Part shown: piece by piece, positions 51,891 to 61,099 of the stretch
Position numbering within the stretch: position 1 is the first letter of the stretch
Layout of the letters: every line of letters starts with the position of its first letter
Assembly (NCBI GenBank): GCA_933822405.4
Contig: CAKOGP040000280.1
Coordinates: 1-64,000 of the forward strand
DNA: 64,000 nucleotides
Origin: Cylindrotheca closterium
Taxonomy: Eukaryota > Bacillariophyta > Bacillariophyceae > Bacillariales > Bacillariaceae
Direction: 5' to 3'
Notes under the pieces: generated by a model
What the model was told of the DNA's origin: nothing
The model's database searches: none
The model's input: the letters and a program-made list of their open reading frames with translations, nothing else
Position numbers and translations under genes: made by a program

Positions 51891-53159
51891 ATGATGATTC
51901 AATTTTTGTCTGCCAGAGTAATAAAATTCATTTCAATTTCTAGTAGAGACATGGCGTCAGCATTTGAACCAATCCTGCGTTCAGACGAAGGGCTCACAGG
52001 CTACATTCATATTCTCTTGAGTCTGTATTTTCCTCCTGAAGATGAAGCACGGAATGTTCCCACAGACGGTGGTTTCCAGGCCAATTTTTTGAGGTGGATG
52101 AGCGATGATTTCATTTGTGGGACAAGTTTTCCATCCTTTGCGGTCGAACTCGTCAGTACGTTACAAATGACCAGCGATTGTGGGAGTACCGGTGACTGGA
52201 AGAGCTACCCACCTGCTATTTTGTGGAATGCTCCTTCTGCAAGCATAATAGAAGAAGACTGGTACGCTACTTGGAATGTAACTTATCCTGTGTATGACTG
52301 GGGAGACGGCAACGACTTGCAGAAGGGTCTTCAAGAAGCATTTGATTCAAAAATTGCAAATGGGGAGTTTGAAATGCCTTGGGAAGAAGCTTCTCTATCT
52401 GTCATTGGTTTTGAACGTAACACTTTTGACTTGCCTGCTCCCAGTATCGTTGCCAATACCACAAGCAACAACAGTACTACCAACAGTGCCGACACCCTTC
52501 GAGGAGGAATTCTTGCTCTTGATCCAGTTACAGCTACAGCAGTGCAGTATATTGGCGCTATTCTATTGGTGGTTCATACAATACTTTTGATTGCGGTACA
52601 CCTGTTTGGAAATTCGTATGCTGAAAAGCAGAACAAAGCAGAACAAGCGCTTCTTCTGGACGCCGAGGGTTTGGACGATATGCTGCTACTTACAAAGGAT
52701 CACAAAATGCCAGAGTCTCCATCACCTCATTTGATACTTCCAACATCTTACACTACGAATGCAAACAATGTGAGACTGCTATCTCCGACACGATCCCTTG
52801 TCTCGAACGCATCCAAAGTCTCCTCTACCAACTATGCGGGAGACTCCCTCTTACCGCCCATGGTTGACGATGACGAAGTCAGTGAAGCTGGCACGGAAGT
52901 TGTCGTTCAATCAATTGGCTCTGGATCGAACCATTCAATATCGAGTGCTATTCTTGACGATGCTGGTTCGGTTCGATCTTCCAATGCAAAACAGCAAAGC
53001 GGAAATGGATCGGTTGGTGCTGACGACAGATCGATATCAAAAGGTAGTGTTGGCAGTGGGGGATCAAGACGTAGCCTTGGAGTACCTAGCAATATTGGAA
53101 CAATCCTTGGGAATGTGGACGATGATGAGGACAATGTCAGCGATATCATGATTTTCTGA
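51891..53159 (+). CDS. Putative type I membrane protein (422 aa)
   Basis: Unnamed. A 190-residue N-terminal domain has GLTGYIHILLSLYFP, FICGTSFPSFAVEL and paired aromatic residues. A short Asn/Ser/Thr stalk follows (NTTSNNSTTNS, likely glycosylated), then one membrane segment at about 218-240 (VQYIGAILLVVHTILLIAVHLFG). The acidic Ser-rich cytosolic tail has GSGG-type turns and ends DDDEDNVSDIMIF. The architecture parallels 42188-43840 and 15840-17078. No clear signal peptide precedes the N-terminal domain, so an upstream exon may be missing or the start is wrong; the two consecutive ATG codons at 51891 and 51894 are the only good candidates in this frame. Confidence 0.65.
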   Translation: MMIQFLSARVIKFISISSRDMASAFEPILRSDEGLTGYIHILLSLYFPPEDEARNVPTDGGFQANFLRWMSDDFICGTSFPSFAVELVSTLQMTSDCGSTGDWKSYPPAILWNAPSASIIEEDWYATWNVTYPVYDWGDGNDLQKGLQEAFDSKIANGEFEMPWEEASLSVIGFERNTFDLPAPSIVANTTSNNSTTNSADTLRGGILALDPVTATAVQYIGAILLVVHTILLIAVHLFGNSYAEKQNKAEQALLLDAEGLDDMLLLTKDHKMPESPSPHLILPTSYTTNANNVRLLSPTRSLVSNASKVSSTNYAGDSLLPPMVDDDEVSEAGTEVVVQSIGSGSNHSISSAILDDAGSVRSSNAKQQSGNGSVGADDRSISKGSVGSGGSRRSLGVPSNIGTILGNVDDDEDNVSDIMIF

Positions 53160-53190
53160 GTTGACTCGGTGGACTCATTGACGTTTTGTG

Positions 53191-54192
53191 ATGAAGAAGA
53201 ATGACAATCACCTCAAATCCATCATGAAGCTATCATTGGTGTTTCTATTTGTAATTGTAGATATAGTGAAGAAGGGGAATTTATTACCCGCTGCATATGG
53301 CTTCCTAACGACTCACAGTAGACATAGAGTTAGAGGTTTGATGTCGTATCCCAAAAATGCGGAATCCAACGGCGTGGAGCGGGATGAGGTTGTGGAGAAA
53401 TTAAACCAAGCTAAGGAAATAGTCGCTCAAGCCATTTCGATCGGTGCACCAGCATACAACGTAGGAGATATCGCGCGATGTGCTCAAGTATATGAACAAG
53501 CATCCAATCAACTAGCCCCTTTCCTTCCGAACGATCTTCAGTCGAAATTGTTGAAGGAGGTATCGGGAATTGATGGTATGGATGACGACTCCAGGGCGTG
53601 GGCGCTTAGAGGCCTATTTGATTCGATTTCTGGCTATCAGCTTCCCTTCTCCCCTATGATCATCGGTGACGACTCCAATATCGTATTCCAACCATTTGAT
53701 GCGACAATCCTTCCAGCGGAGCCTCGACCAGTGATGGATAGCGTCATGGGAGGAATATCAGAAGGTTCCTGGGTGCCAGAATTAAAAACTTTTCGTGGTA
53801 CTACTTCCCTTGCCAACAATGGTGGATTTTCTTCGTTGCGATGGAGATTTCAAACACCTCAGAACTGGTCACACGCCAAGGGAATTTACTTTCAATCCCT
53901 CCAACACTCTTCCCCAACGGAGCACACGTTTCGCCTGATTCTGAAAGATGCCACCTGTGAACAAATCCGACTTTCCAATTTCAAAGCCGTTTTTGCGAAT
54001 CCGAACGAATCCAAGGAACCTCTCTTGATTCCATTCTCTGCATTTGATCAGATGGAACAAATGGGAAACCCACTGGTCGGATCGCCTGGATTCAGACCAT
54101 CAGTAGTAACCGAGATTGGAATAATGGCGATCAAACCAACGGTCGTTGGATCATTCGAGCTACACTTTGAAGAATGGGGACTGTACAATTAA
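53191..54192 (+). CDS. CIA30/NDUFAF1-domain protein, possibly plastid-targeted (333 aa)
   Basis: The frame opens with GTG at 53188; ATG 53191 or ATG 53224 are realistic starts. The second begins directly with a hydrophobic signal (MKLSLVFLFVIVDIV), followed by AAYGFLTTHSRHRVRG. That segment resembles a diatom bipartite plastid presequence (signal peptide, A-x-G-F motif, basic transit region). The C-terminal half matches the CIA30 domain: PVMDSVMGGISEGSW, FRGTTSLANNGGFSSLRW, GIYFQ and a final beta-strand ending HFEEWGLYN. CIA30 in mitochondria assists complex I assembly, and plant/algal homologues also act in plastids. A helical region at about residues 55-140 is extra. Function by homology only; compartment is inference. 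It is convergent with eIF2-beta. Confidence 0.82.
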   Translation: MKKNDNHLKSIMKLSLVFLFVIVDIVKKGNLLPAAYGFLTTHSRHRVRGLMSYPKNAESNGVERDEVVEKLNQAKEIVAQAISIGAPAYNVGDIARCAQVYEQASNQLAPFLPNDLQSKLLKEVSGIDGMDDDSRAWALRGLFDSISGYQLPFSPMIIGDDSNIVFQPFDATILPAEPRPVMDSVMGGISEGSWVPELKTFRGTTSLANNGGFSSLRWRFQTPQNWSHAKGIYFQSLQHSSPTEHTFRLILKDATCEQIRLSNFKAVFANPNESKEPLLIPFSAFDQMEQMGNPLVGSPGFRPSVVTEIGIMAIKPTVVGSFELHFEEWGLYN

Positions 54193-54375
54193 CGCTGTCG
54201 GGCTCATAATAATAGTGGCATTTTGTTCGACTGTCTTGTTTCTTTTTGGGCTATGATAAATTCAGAAGCTATTTAACAAATCTGATGTAAACACCACAGT
54301 TTTGCCCTTGCATCCATATGTTTGCATAATTGTGATTACTAGCGTTATGACAGCAGCAATCTTGCAACATGTCTT

Positions 54376-55071
54376 TTATCCCTTGGCATTTCTTGCCGCA
54401 CGACGATCTGCTCGAGAAGTAGCATGATAACCGCTGCGGATAGGTGCCACAGATCTGGAACTTCCACAGTCGCGGCATTGCAAAAAGTACAATCGACTGG
54501 CACCATCTCTTTGCAGGTCGGTGTTGGGAGAACGACACATCTCGCAAGTGACGTACTCGACAACGTACTTACGAAGCAAGGATTCAATGTACTTGGGCAC
54601 GTACTTTCCACGAATGATAAGACGTTGATTACCATCAATGCTTCCTTCAGTACCCAATTCTGCCATGAAAAATGCGTAGACATGTTCAGGGCTTCTTTGC
54701 ATCATTGTACAAATCTCCTGAAAGTTCACCCAAAGAGTCTTTTTGCTGCTCAATAGTTGCAACTGTGGTGGTTTGATATTACGCTTCTTCTTCTCGACCA
54801 ACGAAGGATTCTTGGTTTGAAGAATGTCCACAACACGGTCAAGCAACTCTTCGTAAGTGTATTCAGCCTTTCGGTCATAGTCATCATCAACCTCTTGAGC
54901 CTGATCTTGCTCCGCCAACATGGCTGCCTGCCCACTCAAGTCTGCTCCAGACCCAGCTTTGGCACTGATGGAAGCCTGTTTGTCGTCCTTCTTTTCCTTC
55001 TTTTTCTTCTTTTTCTTTTTCTTGGAGAGATCCAACATGGCCGCAACATCGGCCTCTTCATCGTCTGCCAT
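54376..55071 (-). CDS. EIF2S2: Translation initiation factor eIF2 subunit beta (231 aa)
   Basis: ATG 55071. It has a single N-terminal polylysine block (residues 17-25), which in eIF2-beta contacts eIF5 and eIF2B; animal and yeast proteins have three such blocks. An acidic spacer and the conserved core follow (YTYEELLDRVVDIL, VNFQEICTMMQRSPEHVYAFFMAELGTEGSIDG, LIIRGKYVPKYIESLLRKYV). The C2C2 zinc finger is C176-x2-C179 and C199-x2-C202. The subunit is part of the ternary complex that brings initiator Met-tRNA to the 40S ribosome. At 231 residues it is shorter than animal homologues (about 330), mainly through the short N-terminus, as in several protists. Single exon. Confidence 0.95.
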   Translation of the reverse strand: MADDEEADVAAMLDLSKKKKKKKKKEKKDDKQASISAKAGSGADLSGQAAMLAEQDQAQEVDDDYDRKAEYTYEELLDRVVDILQTKNPSLVEKKKRNIKPPQLQLLSSKKTLWVNFQEICTMMQRSPEHVYAFFMAELGTEGSIDGNQRLIIRGKYVPKYIESLLRKYVVEYVTCEMCRSPNTDLQRDGASRLYFLQCRDCGSSRSVAPIRSGYHATSRADRRAARNAKG

Positions 55072-55462
55072 GATGACTAACTAGTTCCAATAAAGTTTGA
55101 TTGAACGAAAGATGATTTCAATCAATCAAAATGGAACGTTTCACTGAAACTTGGGACGTCCAAGCAGGTCCACAGGAGGGCGGTGCATGTTTCCACACGA
55201 AACCTGCGGTTGATGAGCAGACATGCCGGGAGACAGACTGGCGGCGGGGTGTAGCATGGTGTGGGTGTTGTAAACGTGGTACGGGTGGTTGAAACGAAAG
55301 CAATACAGTACCAAATACCCGCTACAGTACCCGCTTCGCACAGTCGCAATCATTTTCCATTGCTGTTTCGCTTTCTTTGCGACAAGTACGGTACTAGGTA
55401 GTCTCTGAGAGCTTTAGACGATGGTACAATAGATCTTCCATCTCTGACTGAATTCTGATCTG
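55072..55462. promoter_or_regulatory. Divergent promoter region with GTAC-rich motifs
   Basis: Separates divergent eIF2-beta and glycosyltransferase genes. Several TACAGTACC/GGTACT-like half-palindromes occur (about 55302-55331 and 55388-55398), related to the TACCGGTA octamer seen elsewhere. Nothing else recognised. Confidence 0.35.
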
Positions 55463-56800
55463 ATGAGAATTAAAAGGGGGCCGAAGCATGGGAATTTCAA
55501 GAGAAATCGATCAGCTGCAGCAGAGCCAGCGCCATGTCAACGGGTTTGTAGGTGGCTTGCAATCCTATATCCGTGCATTCTCTTTGCAGTATGTTATCAA
55601 GAGCAAGAGACTCTCAGTCTCCCACTACCATTAGATGAACAAACAAGCTATTGCTCTTCTCGATTCAATGTTTCTGATCTGGATCATCCAAGGCTCGGTG
55701 CACGAGATGAACTCGGAAACCTTGGTTGTGTTGTCAATTTGGACCATCTCCAAAGGACAATGGCAGATTCAGCCCTCCAGAACACTGAATCATCAGATTG
55801 CACAGTAGACATAGATTTTGGTCTCGAAGGAGAAGGTGGAAACCTGGTGCTCCAAAAGGTCCGCAGGGGCCTTGATCAATCCATCCGAGACAACTCAAAG
55901 GCGGCAGCAAGCAAAACTCCTCCCCGAATACTGTGCATGGTATACACGGTCCATCTTGAAGCCAATCCACATGCAAGCCTTACAGCGATTGCTCAGACCT
56001 GGGCCACAAAGTGCGACGGATTCTTTGCCGCCAGCAATCTTACAGACCCTACAAATGGTGGAATTGATTTGCCACATTTTGGGGAGGAGAGTTATGGGAA
56101 CATGTGGCAAAAAGTTCGAACCATGTGGTCCTATGCATATGAACACTACGCAAATGAGTATGATTACTTTTACATTTGTGGTGACGATGTATATGTCGTG
56201 GTAGACAACCTGCGAGCATTTCTGAATAGTCCTCGCATTCAAGAATTGGAAAATGGATTCCTCGATTCGATTGCAAACAACGAACGCTTCAAGGAACGGG
56301 TGTATCCTTCCACCATTCTGCGACCGCGGCCTTTGGTGTGGGGTGATCCGATCATTCATAAAAAGTTTCCAGTGGCGGCAGGGGGAGGGGGGTACATTTT
56401 CAATCGTGCTTCTCTGATGCTATGGGGAACGAAAGGGATGGACACTTATTATTCCTTGAGCATTGATTCACGGGAAGATATTATGATGTTTTCATTCATT
56501 TCCGATCATCACGTCTTCTTGTCTGAGACTGTCGACTCGAATGGCGGACACCGCTTTACGGAATCGGCACAATTTGTCCATGACTTTGACGGGAAAACTG
56601 GGCCCACATCTCCTCAAGTATTGAAGCGGTTTCTGGACATACCTATGAACAAGAATGCAGACTACGCTTCTGAAACACTCATTTCGTTTCATCTCAAGCT
56701 TGACATGAAACGCTTGAAGAAAATGAATCGATCCATTGCGGATCTGATACGGAGATATCATGCGGTCCTTTATCGCACTGCATGCGATCAAAAGGGTTGA
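55463..56800 (+). CDS. GT31-type glycosyltransferase, core-1 galactosyltransferase-like (445 aa)
   Basis: A short cytosolic tail rich in Lys/Arg is followed by one membrane anchor (about residues 31-45, LAILYPCILFAVCY), the layout of a type II Golgi enzyme. The catalytic region shows ILCMVYTV, TWATKCDGFFAASN, YGNMWQKVRTMWSYAYEH and the metal-binding GDDVYVVVDNL, which supplies the DxD-like motif. An acceptor-side loop follows, with AAGGGGYIFNRASLMLW and the later EDIMM. These match the Fringe/C1GALT (GT31) pattern of beta-1,3-galactosyl transfer from UDP-galactose. The exact acceptor is unknown. Single exon. The upstream neighbour on the opposite strand is eIF2-beta. Confidence 0.88.
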   Translation: MRIKRGPKHGNFKRNRSAAAEPAPCQRVCRWLAILYPCILFAVCYQEQETLSLPLPLDEQTSYCSSRFNVSDLDHPRLGARDELGNLGCVVNLDHLQRTMADSALQNTESSDCTVDIDFGLEGEGGNLVLQKVRRGLDQSIRDNSKAAASKTPPRILCMVYTVHLEANPHASLTAIAQTWATKCDGFFAASNLTDPTNGGIDLPHFGEESYGNMWQKVRTMWSYAYEHYANEYDYFYICGDDVYVVVDNLRAFLNSPRIQELENGFLDSIANNERFKERVYPSTILRPRPLVWGDPIIHKKFPVAAGGGGYIFNRASLMLWGTKGMDTYYSLSIDSREDIMMFSFISDHHVFLSETVDSNGGHRFTESAQFVHDFDGKTGPTSPQVLKRFLDIPMNKNADYASETLISFHLKLDMKRLKKMNRSIADLIRRYHAVLYRTACDQKG

Positions 56801-57008
56801 AGATTTCGTTTGATATTGGAAAAGGGGCAACAAATAGAGAGTGAGAAATCTACAGTAATAATAGAAACTAGTCCAGATGATGTAAAAACAAGAGTAGCTA
56901 TGCAACTTCAATTGGTCCAACTAGTCGAATCTGGACCACGAAAAACTTGCAGCCAAAATTCGAAAATACAGCATCAACTGTTCCAATAGTCTCCCAACGA
57001 CAAGCAGT

Positions 57009-58850
57009 ATGCCAGGAAGTCAGAAAAAGCAGCAAGCGGAGAATTATAATAATGGGTCTACACCCAACAAGTTGGACGACCAAATGGAAATGGTGTTGCA
57101 GCTAATAACGAAAAGAACCAAAGGGGAAAACACCAATGCCCAAATTGAGTCTGCGGTCTCTGATATTTTACAGTCCATGGGAGCAGCGCCACCATCAAAG
57201 GTGCCCAAGAAGGGCAATCAGGGCAAGAATAGTGCTGAAAAGGCCATGGAAGATTCCTCTGTACAATCAAAGGCGAAATCGCCAAAAAAGGCAATAGAAG
57301 TCGATATGGATGATTACGACGATGTTGATGTGAAACCACATGCGATAAGTCTGCCGCCACCGAGCGAGGAGAATTCAGGGCATGATGATACTCCAAACTC
57401 TGATAGTGATTGGAACGAAGAAGAATACAAAGATAAAATCAGTCTAATCCCAATGGGAATGGAAGGCGCCAAAATGATGACCACCTTTGGAGACTCACGA
57501 TCGCCAGATCCAAAGGCATTGGAAGAAGCGCTCTTGGGAACGCGACGGACCTTGCAATTGGCCATGATGGACGCCCGTGCCATTCGACGCAAAATAAAAA
57601 AGCGTTTTGACGAAGCCAAAAGGATGAATCGGAGGCTGGATCAATCATCTTTGGCACAGGCAAGCTCCCTGGACCCTACAATGATGTCAAGAAGTCTAAC
57701 CGCTCATGATCGATTGGCTTACAATTTGCCGTGCGGCTTCGATATTGAGCAGTTGGAATCGTTATATCCTGAAGTAATGCGGGAATATCGACGCTGGAAT
57801 GATATGTATCAACGAAGCCAACGTAAGAACGCTTCTGCTGAGAAGGAAGATGATGCTACCAACCGGGAATCTGATGATGAAAACGACGGCAAAAAGGGGG
57901 ACCCCAGTCCGGATGCTCAGACCGAAACTGTGGAAGAAGACGATACTGAAGCATTGGGAGGTCATTTGAAAGAACGAGCCGCTCATTTTGATACGCGCAC
58001 TGACAGCATGCAAAGCGAGGGATATCTCAGGTTTTCACAAGTACGGCAAGGATCCTTCCTATCCCGGGGTAAAAGGCAACGGAAATCGAAAGAGGATATT
58101 GAATGGGAAAAACGACATAACATCAAGGGAAAACGAGGGCGGAAAACTGATTGGGAAAAAATGGATGCCAGAACCATTCGTTTTCTCCATTGGCTTGGGT
58201 TTGACCCGACCACACCAATGAAGCCGCCGGATGATGCAACTACTCAAGCTTTAGCTTTCTTAGGCTACGACACAATGGGTAGAATCGTGGAAAAGGCGAT
58301 ATATCTCAAGAATCTCGATTCGTCACGCAATCCTAATGGGAAAGAATCGAATTCGACAGATTTGGAGATGTGGGAGCTGAAGACAGGAGAGACTTTGGTG
58401 CAGGAGGATGTCACTCGGGCGCTGAAAGACCCCGAAATTCAGCCGACAGCAATGTATTCACTGGATGGTTTGTCCGTGCCATCGTTGCAGCGCTACTTTG
58501 GTCCTGGATTTGAAGAGCGCCTGGAGCTAGAATTAGAAGAGTACGTCAGGAATATGGAGGTAGGATTACATGAAGTGTTGAAATGCCAGACTAACAAACA
58601 ACTTTTTTCAAAATCCCCGACGACGATTCAAAACAGACTCGCTGCCGCTGATGAAGGAAAGTCGGAAGCTGCCGAGGAGGATGTGCAATTTCGCAAAGAG
58701 GAAGCTGCGCTCTTTGCCAACATGTCGTCTCCTCCAAGCTTGCTTACAGACGTTGGCGCATTGGTGGATGGACAAGAGGAAACCATAGACAATAAGGATG
58801 AGGCTAGGGATGCGACTAAACGAGAACGAAAAAGGCCACGCAAAGCGTAA
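57009..58850 (+). CDS. Hypothetical acidic nuclear-type protein (613 aa)
   Basis: Not recognised. The N-terminus (1-60) is Gln/Asn-rich with a helical stretch (MEMVLQLITKRTKGEN). A Lys- and Asp/Glu-rich disordered region runs to about 150. A helical region follows with RRTLQLAMMDARAIRRKIKKRF. After another acidic linker comes a basic block (RGKRQRKSKEDIEWEKRHNIKGKRG, about 350-380). A hydrophobic helical block with ARTIRFLHWLGFDP and ATTQALAFLGYDTMGRIVEKAIYL (about 385-440) has the look of a short protein-interaction or histone-fold-like domain. The C-terminus ends with KRERKRPRKA, a likely nuclear localisation signal. A role in chromatin or transcription is inference. Single exon. Confidence 0.65.
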   Translation: MPGSQKKQQAENYNNGSTPNKLDDQMEMVLQLITKRTKGENTNAQIESAVSDILQSMGAAPPSKVPKKGNQGKNSAEKAMEDSSVQSKAKSPKKAIEVDMDDYDDVDVKPHAISLPPPSEENSGHDDTPNSDSDWNEEEYKDKISLIPMGMEGAKMMTTFGDSRSPDPKALEEALLGTRRTLQLAMMDARAIRRKIKKRFDEAKRMNRRLDQSSLAQASSLDPTMMSRSLTAHDRLAYNLPCGFDIEQLESLYPEVMREYRRWNDMYQRSQRKNASAEKEDDATNRESDDENDGKKGDPSPDAQTETVEEDDTEALGGHLKERAAHFDTRTDSMQSEGYLRFSQVRQGSFLSRGKRQRKSKEDIEWEKRHNIKGKRGRKTDWEKMDARTIRFLHWLGFDPTTPMKPPDDATTQALAFLGYDTMGRIVEKAIYLKNLDSSRNPNGKESNSTDLEMWELKTGETLVQEDVTRALKDPEIQPTAMYSLDGLSVPSLQRYFGPGFEERLELELEEYVRNMEVGLHEVLKCQTNKQLFSKSPTTIQNRLAAADEGKSEAAEEDVQFRKEEAALFANMSSPPSLLTDVGALVDGQEETIDNKDEARDATKRERKRPRKA

Positions 58851-59213
58851 GCGATGAATGCTAATTCCAGAGAGCGATATTGGGCAGGCAGCTCCTGGTT
58901 ACAGTATGTTTTACTAGATCCATTGGAGAAGTTCCAATTATATGACTTCTACGCCGCGAACACATCAATCATTGACTTAGCACTTGATAAAGATTCATTC
59001 TCCTGAACGTTTTGAAAAACTGGATTTCCCTCTCCCCATCTGGACAATATTCAGTATTAGAATTGATCTCCCCTCCTTGAATGGACAATATCGAGTATTG
59101 TGACGCTCTGATGTATTCTATGAACATCATCATGCGAGCTTACTAGTCACTAATTACTAGTAGTAGATCTTGATCAGGAAACGGCTTTAAAAGCTGCTGA
59201 CTAGGGACAGCCG
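58851..59213. other. Convergent intergenic region
   Basis: Holds two similar sequences with a TGGACAATAT core (about 59040-59060 and 59082-59102). No gene. Confidence 0.4.
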
Positions 59214-60851
59214 CTACGAATGAGAAGACTCGTTTGCTATTCTCAACGGTGGCCAATCATTGCATTTATCTTCATCAAGGTGCGTTATAAATGAAGCGAA
59301 CGGACCGCGAATCATCTCGTGGCAGACTTTTGTCCGGTATGCATCGGTCATTGTTGAATCTTTCACAACCCATTCTCCTGGATTTGACATCCCACGCCAG
59401 TACCCAAGGATTGGGTTTATATTTTTAAGTGCAGTTCGAACTGCGAGTTTGAAATGGTGTAGCATTATCTCTTGCAAGATATCTACATATATAACTTTTG
59501 ATTTGGGGATAGGTCTGCGGCACCAGTGAACTCCTGCAGTGTCGCAGTATTTCAGACTGTATATCAATTTTGGTCTCGCAAAATCGACGAAACTTGTATG
59601 TGTACTGTTAAATCGATATGTGAAATCCATGGCCATACGATATGGAAACTGATCCTTCCATCCATCATTCGAGTTAAACTGAAATGGGACATTCCCCATT
59701 TTGATCCCAGCAATTGGTTCGGCGCTGCTTTCCACGTACCGCGCCAAGAAGGTCTTCAAGGGATAATCGGAAGTTCGGATTTCTTCTTGTCGAATGTCAA
59801 TATGCTCGTCGACGTCGATAGTGCTTACCCAATCAACTCCATATCTACGTAAGCGTGACAGGCATTGGTTCTGCATTGCCTCTTGCCACACGCTGACGCC
59901 CCCATATGGAAGACTTGAGCTTTGGAATTGCTTCCACCGGTAGTTGTATGGAATAAAGGTTATATCATCGATTCTGGGCAATGGTTGTGCTGGTCGAACA
60001 TCGGTATTGACAAAGACCCAGAAATGCTGAACTCCAAGAATCTTGTGGTATGCATAATACTCTGCGAAAATTGGCATCATTGTTCTCCAATCGTCGCCAT
60101 ATAAAACGGAACACATGGCTATATTGATATGATTTTTGGGTTTGCCGTATCGTTGTTCCGTTGTATCACAATCCATCATAGGTTGGAGATTGAATCTTTC
60201 AGGATTTAACTCTGGTGCCCACGTCATGATTGTCGGTATTTCCTCTCCCATTTTGGAATGATGAAGAAGAAGACTCGTGCGGTTACATCTCAGGAAAACT
60301 AGGTTTGAGCGCTTTACGAAGTGCAATACAGCGGGCTCTTTGTAGGTATCTGTCCCACAATACCACTTGGCTCTTCGAATTTTGGGTGCTGCCTGCTGCG
60401 AAGTCTTGTTGTAAGTATGCATCAAATGCGCGAGAACGAACTGAATATGCAGCGTTCCGTCCGGTAACACTGAGACCCAATCCAATAGTGGCAAGTCTTG
60501 GTGTATCCAATGTTGGATTTTGGGTCGCAGCCAGCTTTCAAGCTGCATTCGGCATTCCATCATCGGATCCGTATTTGACGAATTGGTAGATAATGAGCCA
60601 CCAAGAGATGTTCTGGTGGAAACTGCAAGCATTGGAGACGCAATGCTCGGGACATTGTCTTGTTCCGATGTTGTCAAGTTGGCTATCACCATATATTCCC
60701 TCGTGTCCCTGTTGGAATTTGAAAGCATCGGAGGCGCAATAGCAGTGGCATGAAAAATATTGATTGATACAACCACAATCGCAGCCCATATTATAATCTT
60801 CTGTTTCCTAGCCCATACTATTATCTTCTGTTTCGAATCAATCACAGCCAT
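59214..60851 (-). CDS. GT92-type glycosyltransferase (545 aa)
   Basis: The first in-frame ATG is at 60851; the frame extends four codons further only from a TTG. A signal anchor (about residues 18-38, IIIWAAIVVVSINIFHA) places it as a type II Golgi or ER protein. The catalytic region resembles family GT92 (formerly DUF23): INIAMCSVLYGDDWRTMM, EYYAYHKILGVQHFWVFVN, a Gln-rich NQCLSRLRRYGVDWVSTIDVDEHI with the IDVDE acidic motif, then PFQFNSN, PKLIYSLKYCD and HHFKLAVRT. GT92 members add beta-1,4-galactose or related sugars to N-glycans or pectic chains; the diatom acceptor is unknown. It is divergent from the plastid GDT1 gene with 248 bp between. Single exon. Confidence 0.85.
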   Translation of the reverse strand: MAVIDSKQKIIVWARKQKIIIWAAIVVVSINIFHATAIAPPMLSNSNRDTREYMVIANLTTSEQDNVPSIASPMLAVSTRTSLGGSLSTNSSNTDPMMECRMQLESWLRPKIQHWIHQDLPLLDWVSVLPDGTLHIQFVLAHLMHTYNKTSQQAAPKIRRAKWYCGTDTYKEPAVLHFVKRSNLVFLRCNRTSLLLHHSKMGEEIPTIMTWAPELNPERFNLQPMMDCDTTEQRYGKPKNHINIAMCSVLYGDDWRTMMPIFAEYYAYHKILGVQHFWVFVNTDVRPAQPLPRIDDITFIPYNYRWKQFQSSSLPYGGVSVWQEAMQNQCLSRLRRYGVDWVSTIDVDEHIDIRQEEIRTSDYPLKTFLARYVESSAEPIAGIKMGNVPFQFNSNDGWKDQFPYRMAMDFTYRFNSTHTSFVDFARPKLIYSLKYCDTAGVHWCRRPIPKSKVIYVDILQEIMLHHFKLAVRTALKNINPILGYWRGMSNPGEWVVKDSTMTDAYRTKVCHEMIRGPFASFITHLDEDKCNDWPPLRIANESSHS

Positions 60852-61099
60852 GATATTTAGCAATTATTATGTATAGTCGCTTTTATTCTCTCAAATCTCT
60901 TCCCCAGAAGCGGTCATCTACTACGATACACTGCACCGGGAATATTTTTGCGGTTACTGTGTACCGGAAGTTGAAATCTAATCGTGATTCAACTCGCATT
61001 CGGGGATGATATGGATCCAATATACCCGGAGTTTCAATGAGTCACTTCTGTCTCATCTGTTTGATCTGTCCACCAACCATCAACGTCATAAACATCACC

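Noticed and set aside
53188..53190. GTG start for the CIA30 gene
   Set aside because: A eukaryotic nuclear gene should start at ATG; 53191 or 53224 are available directly after it.
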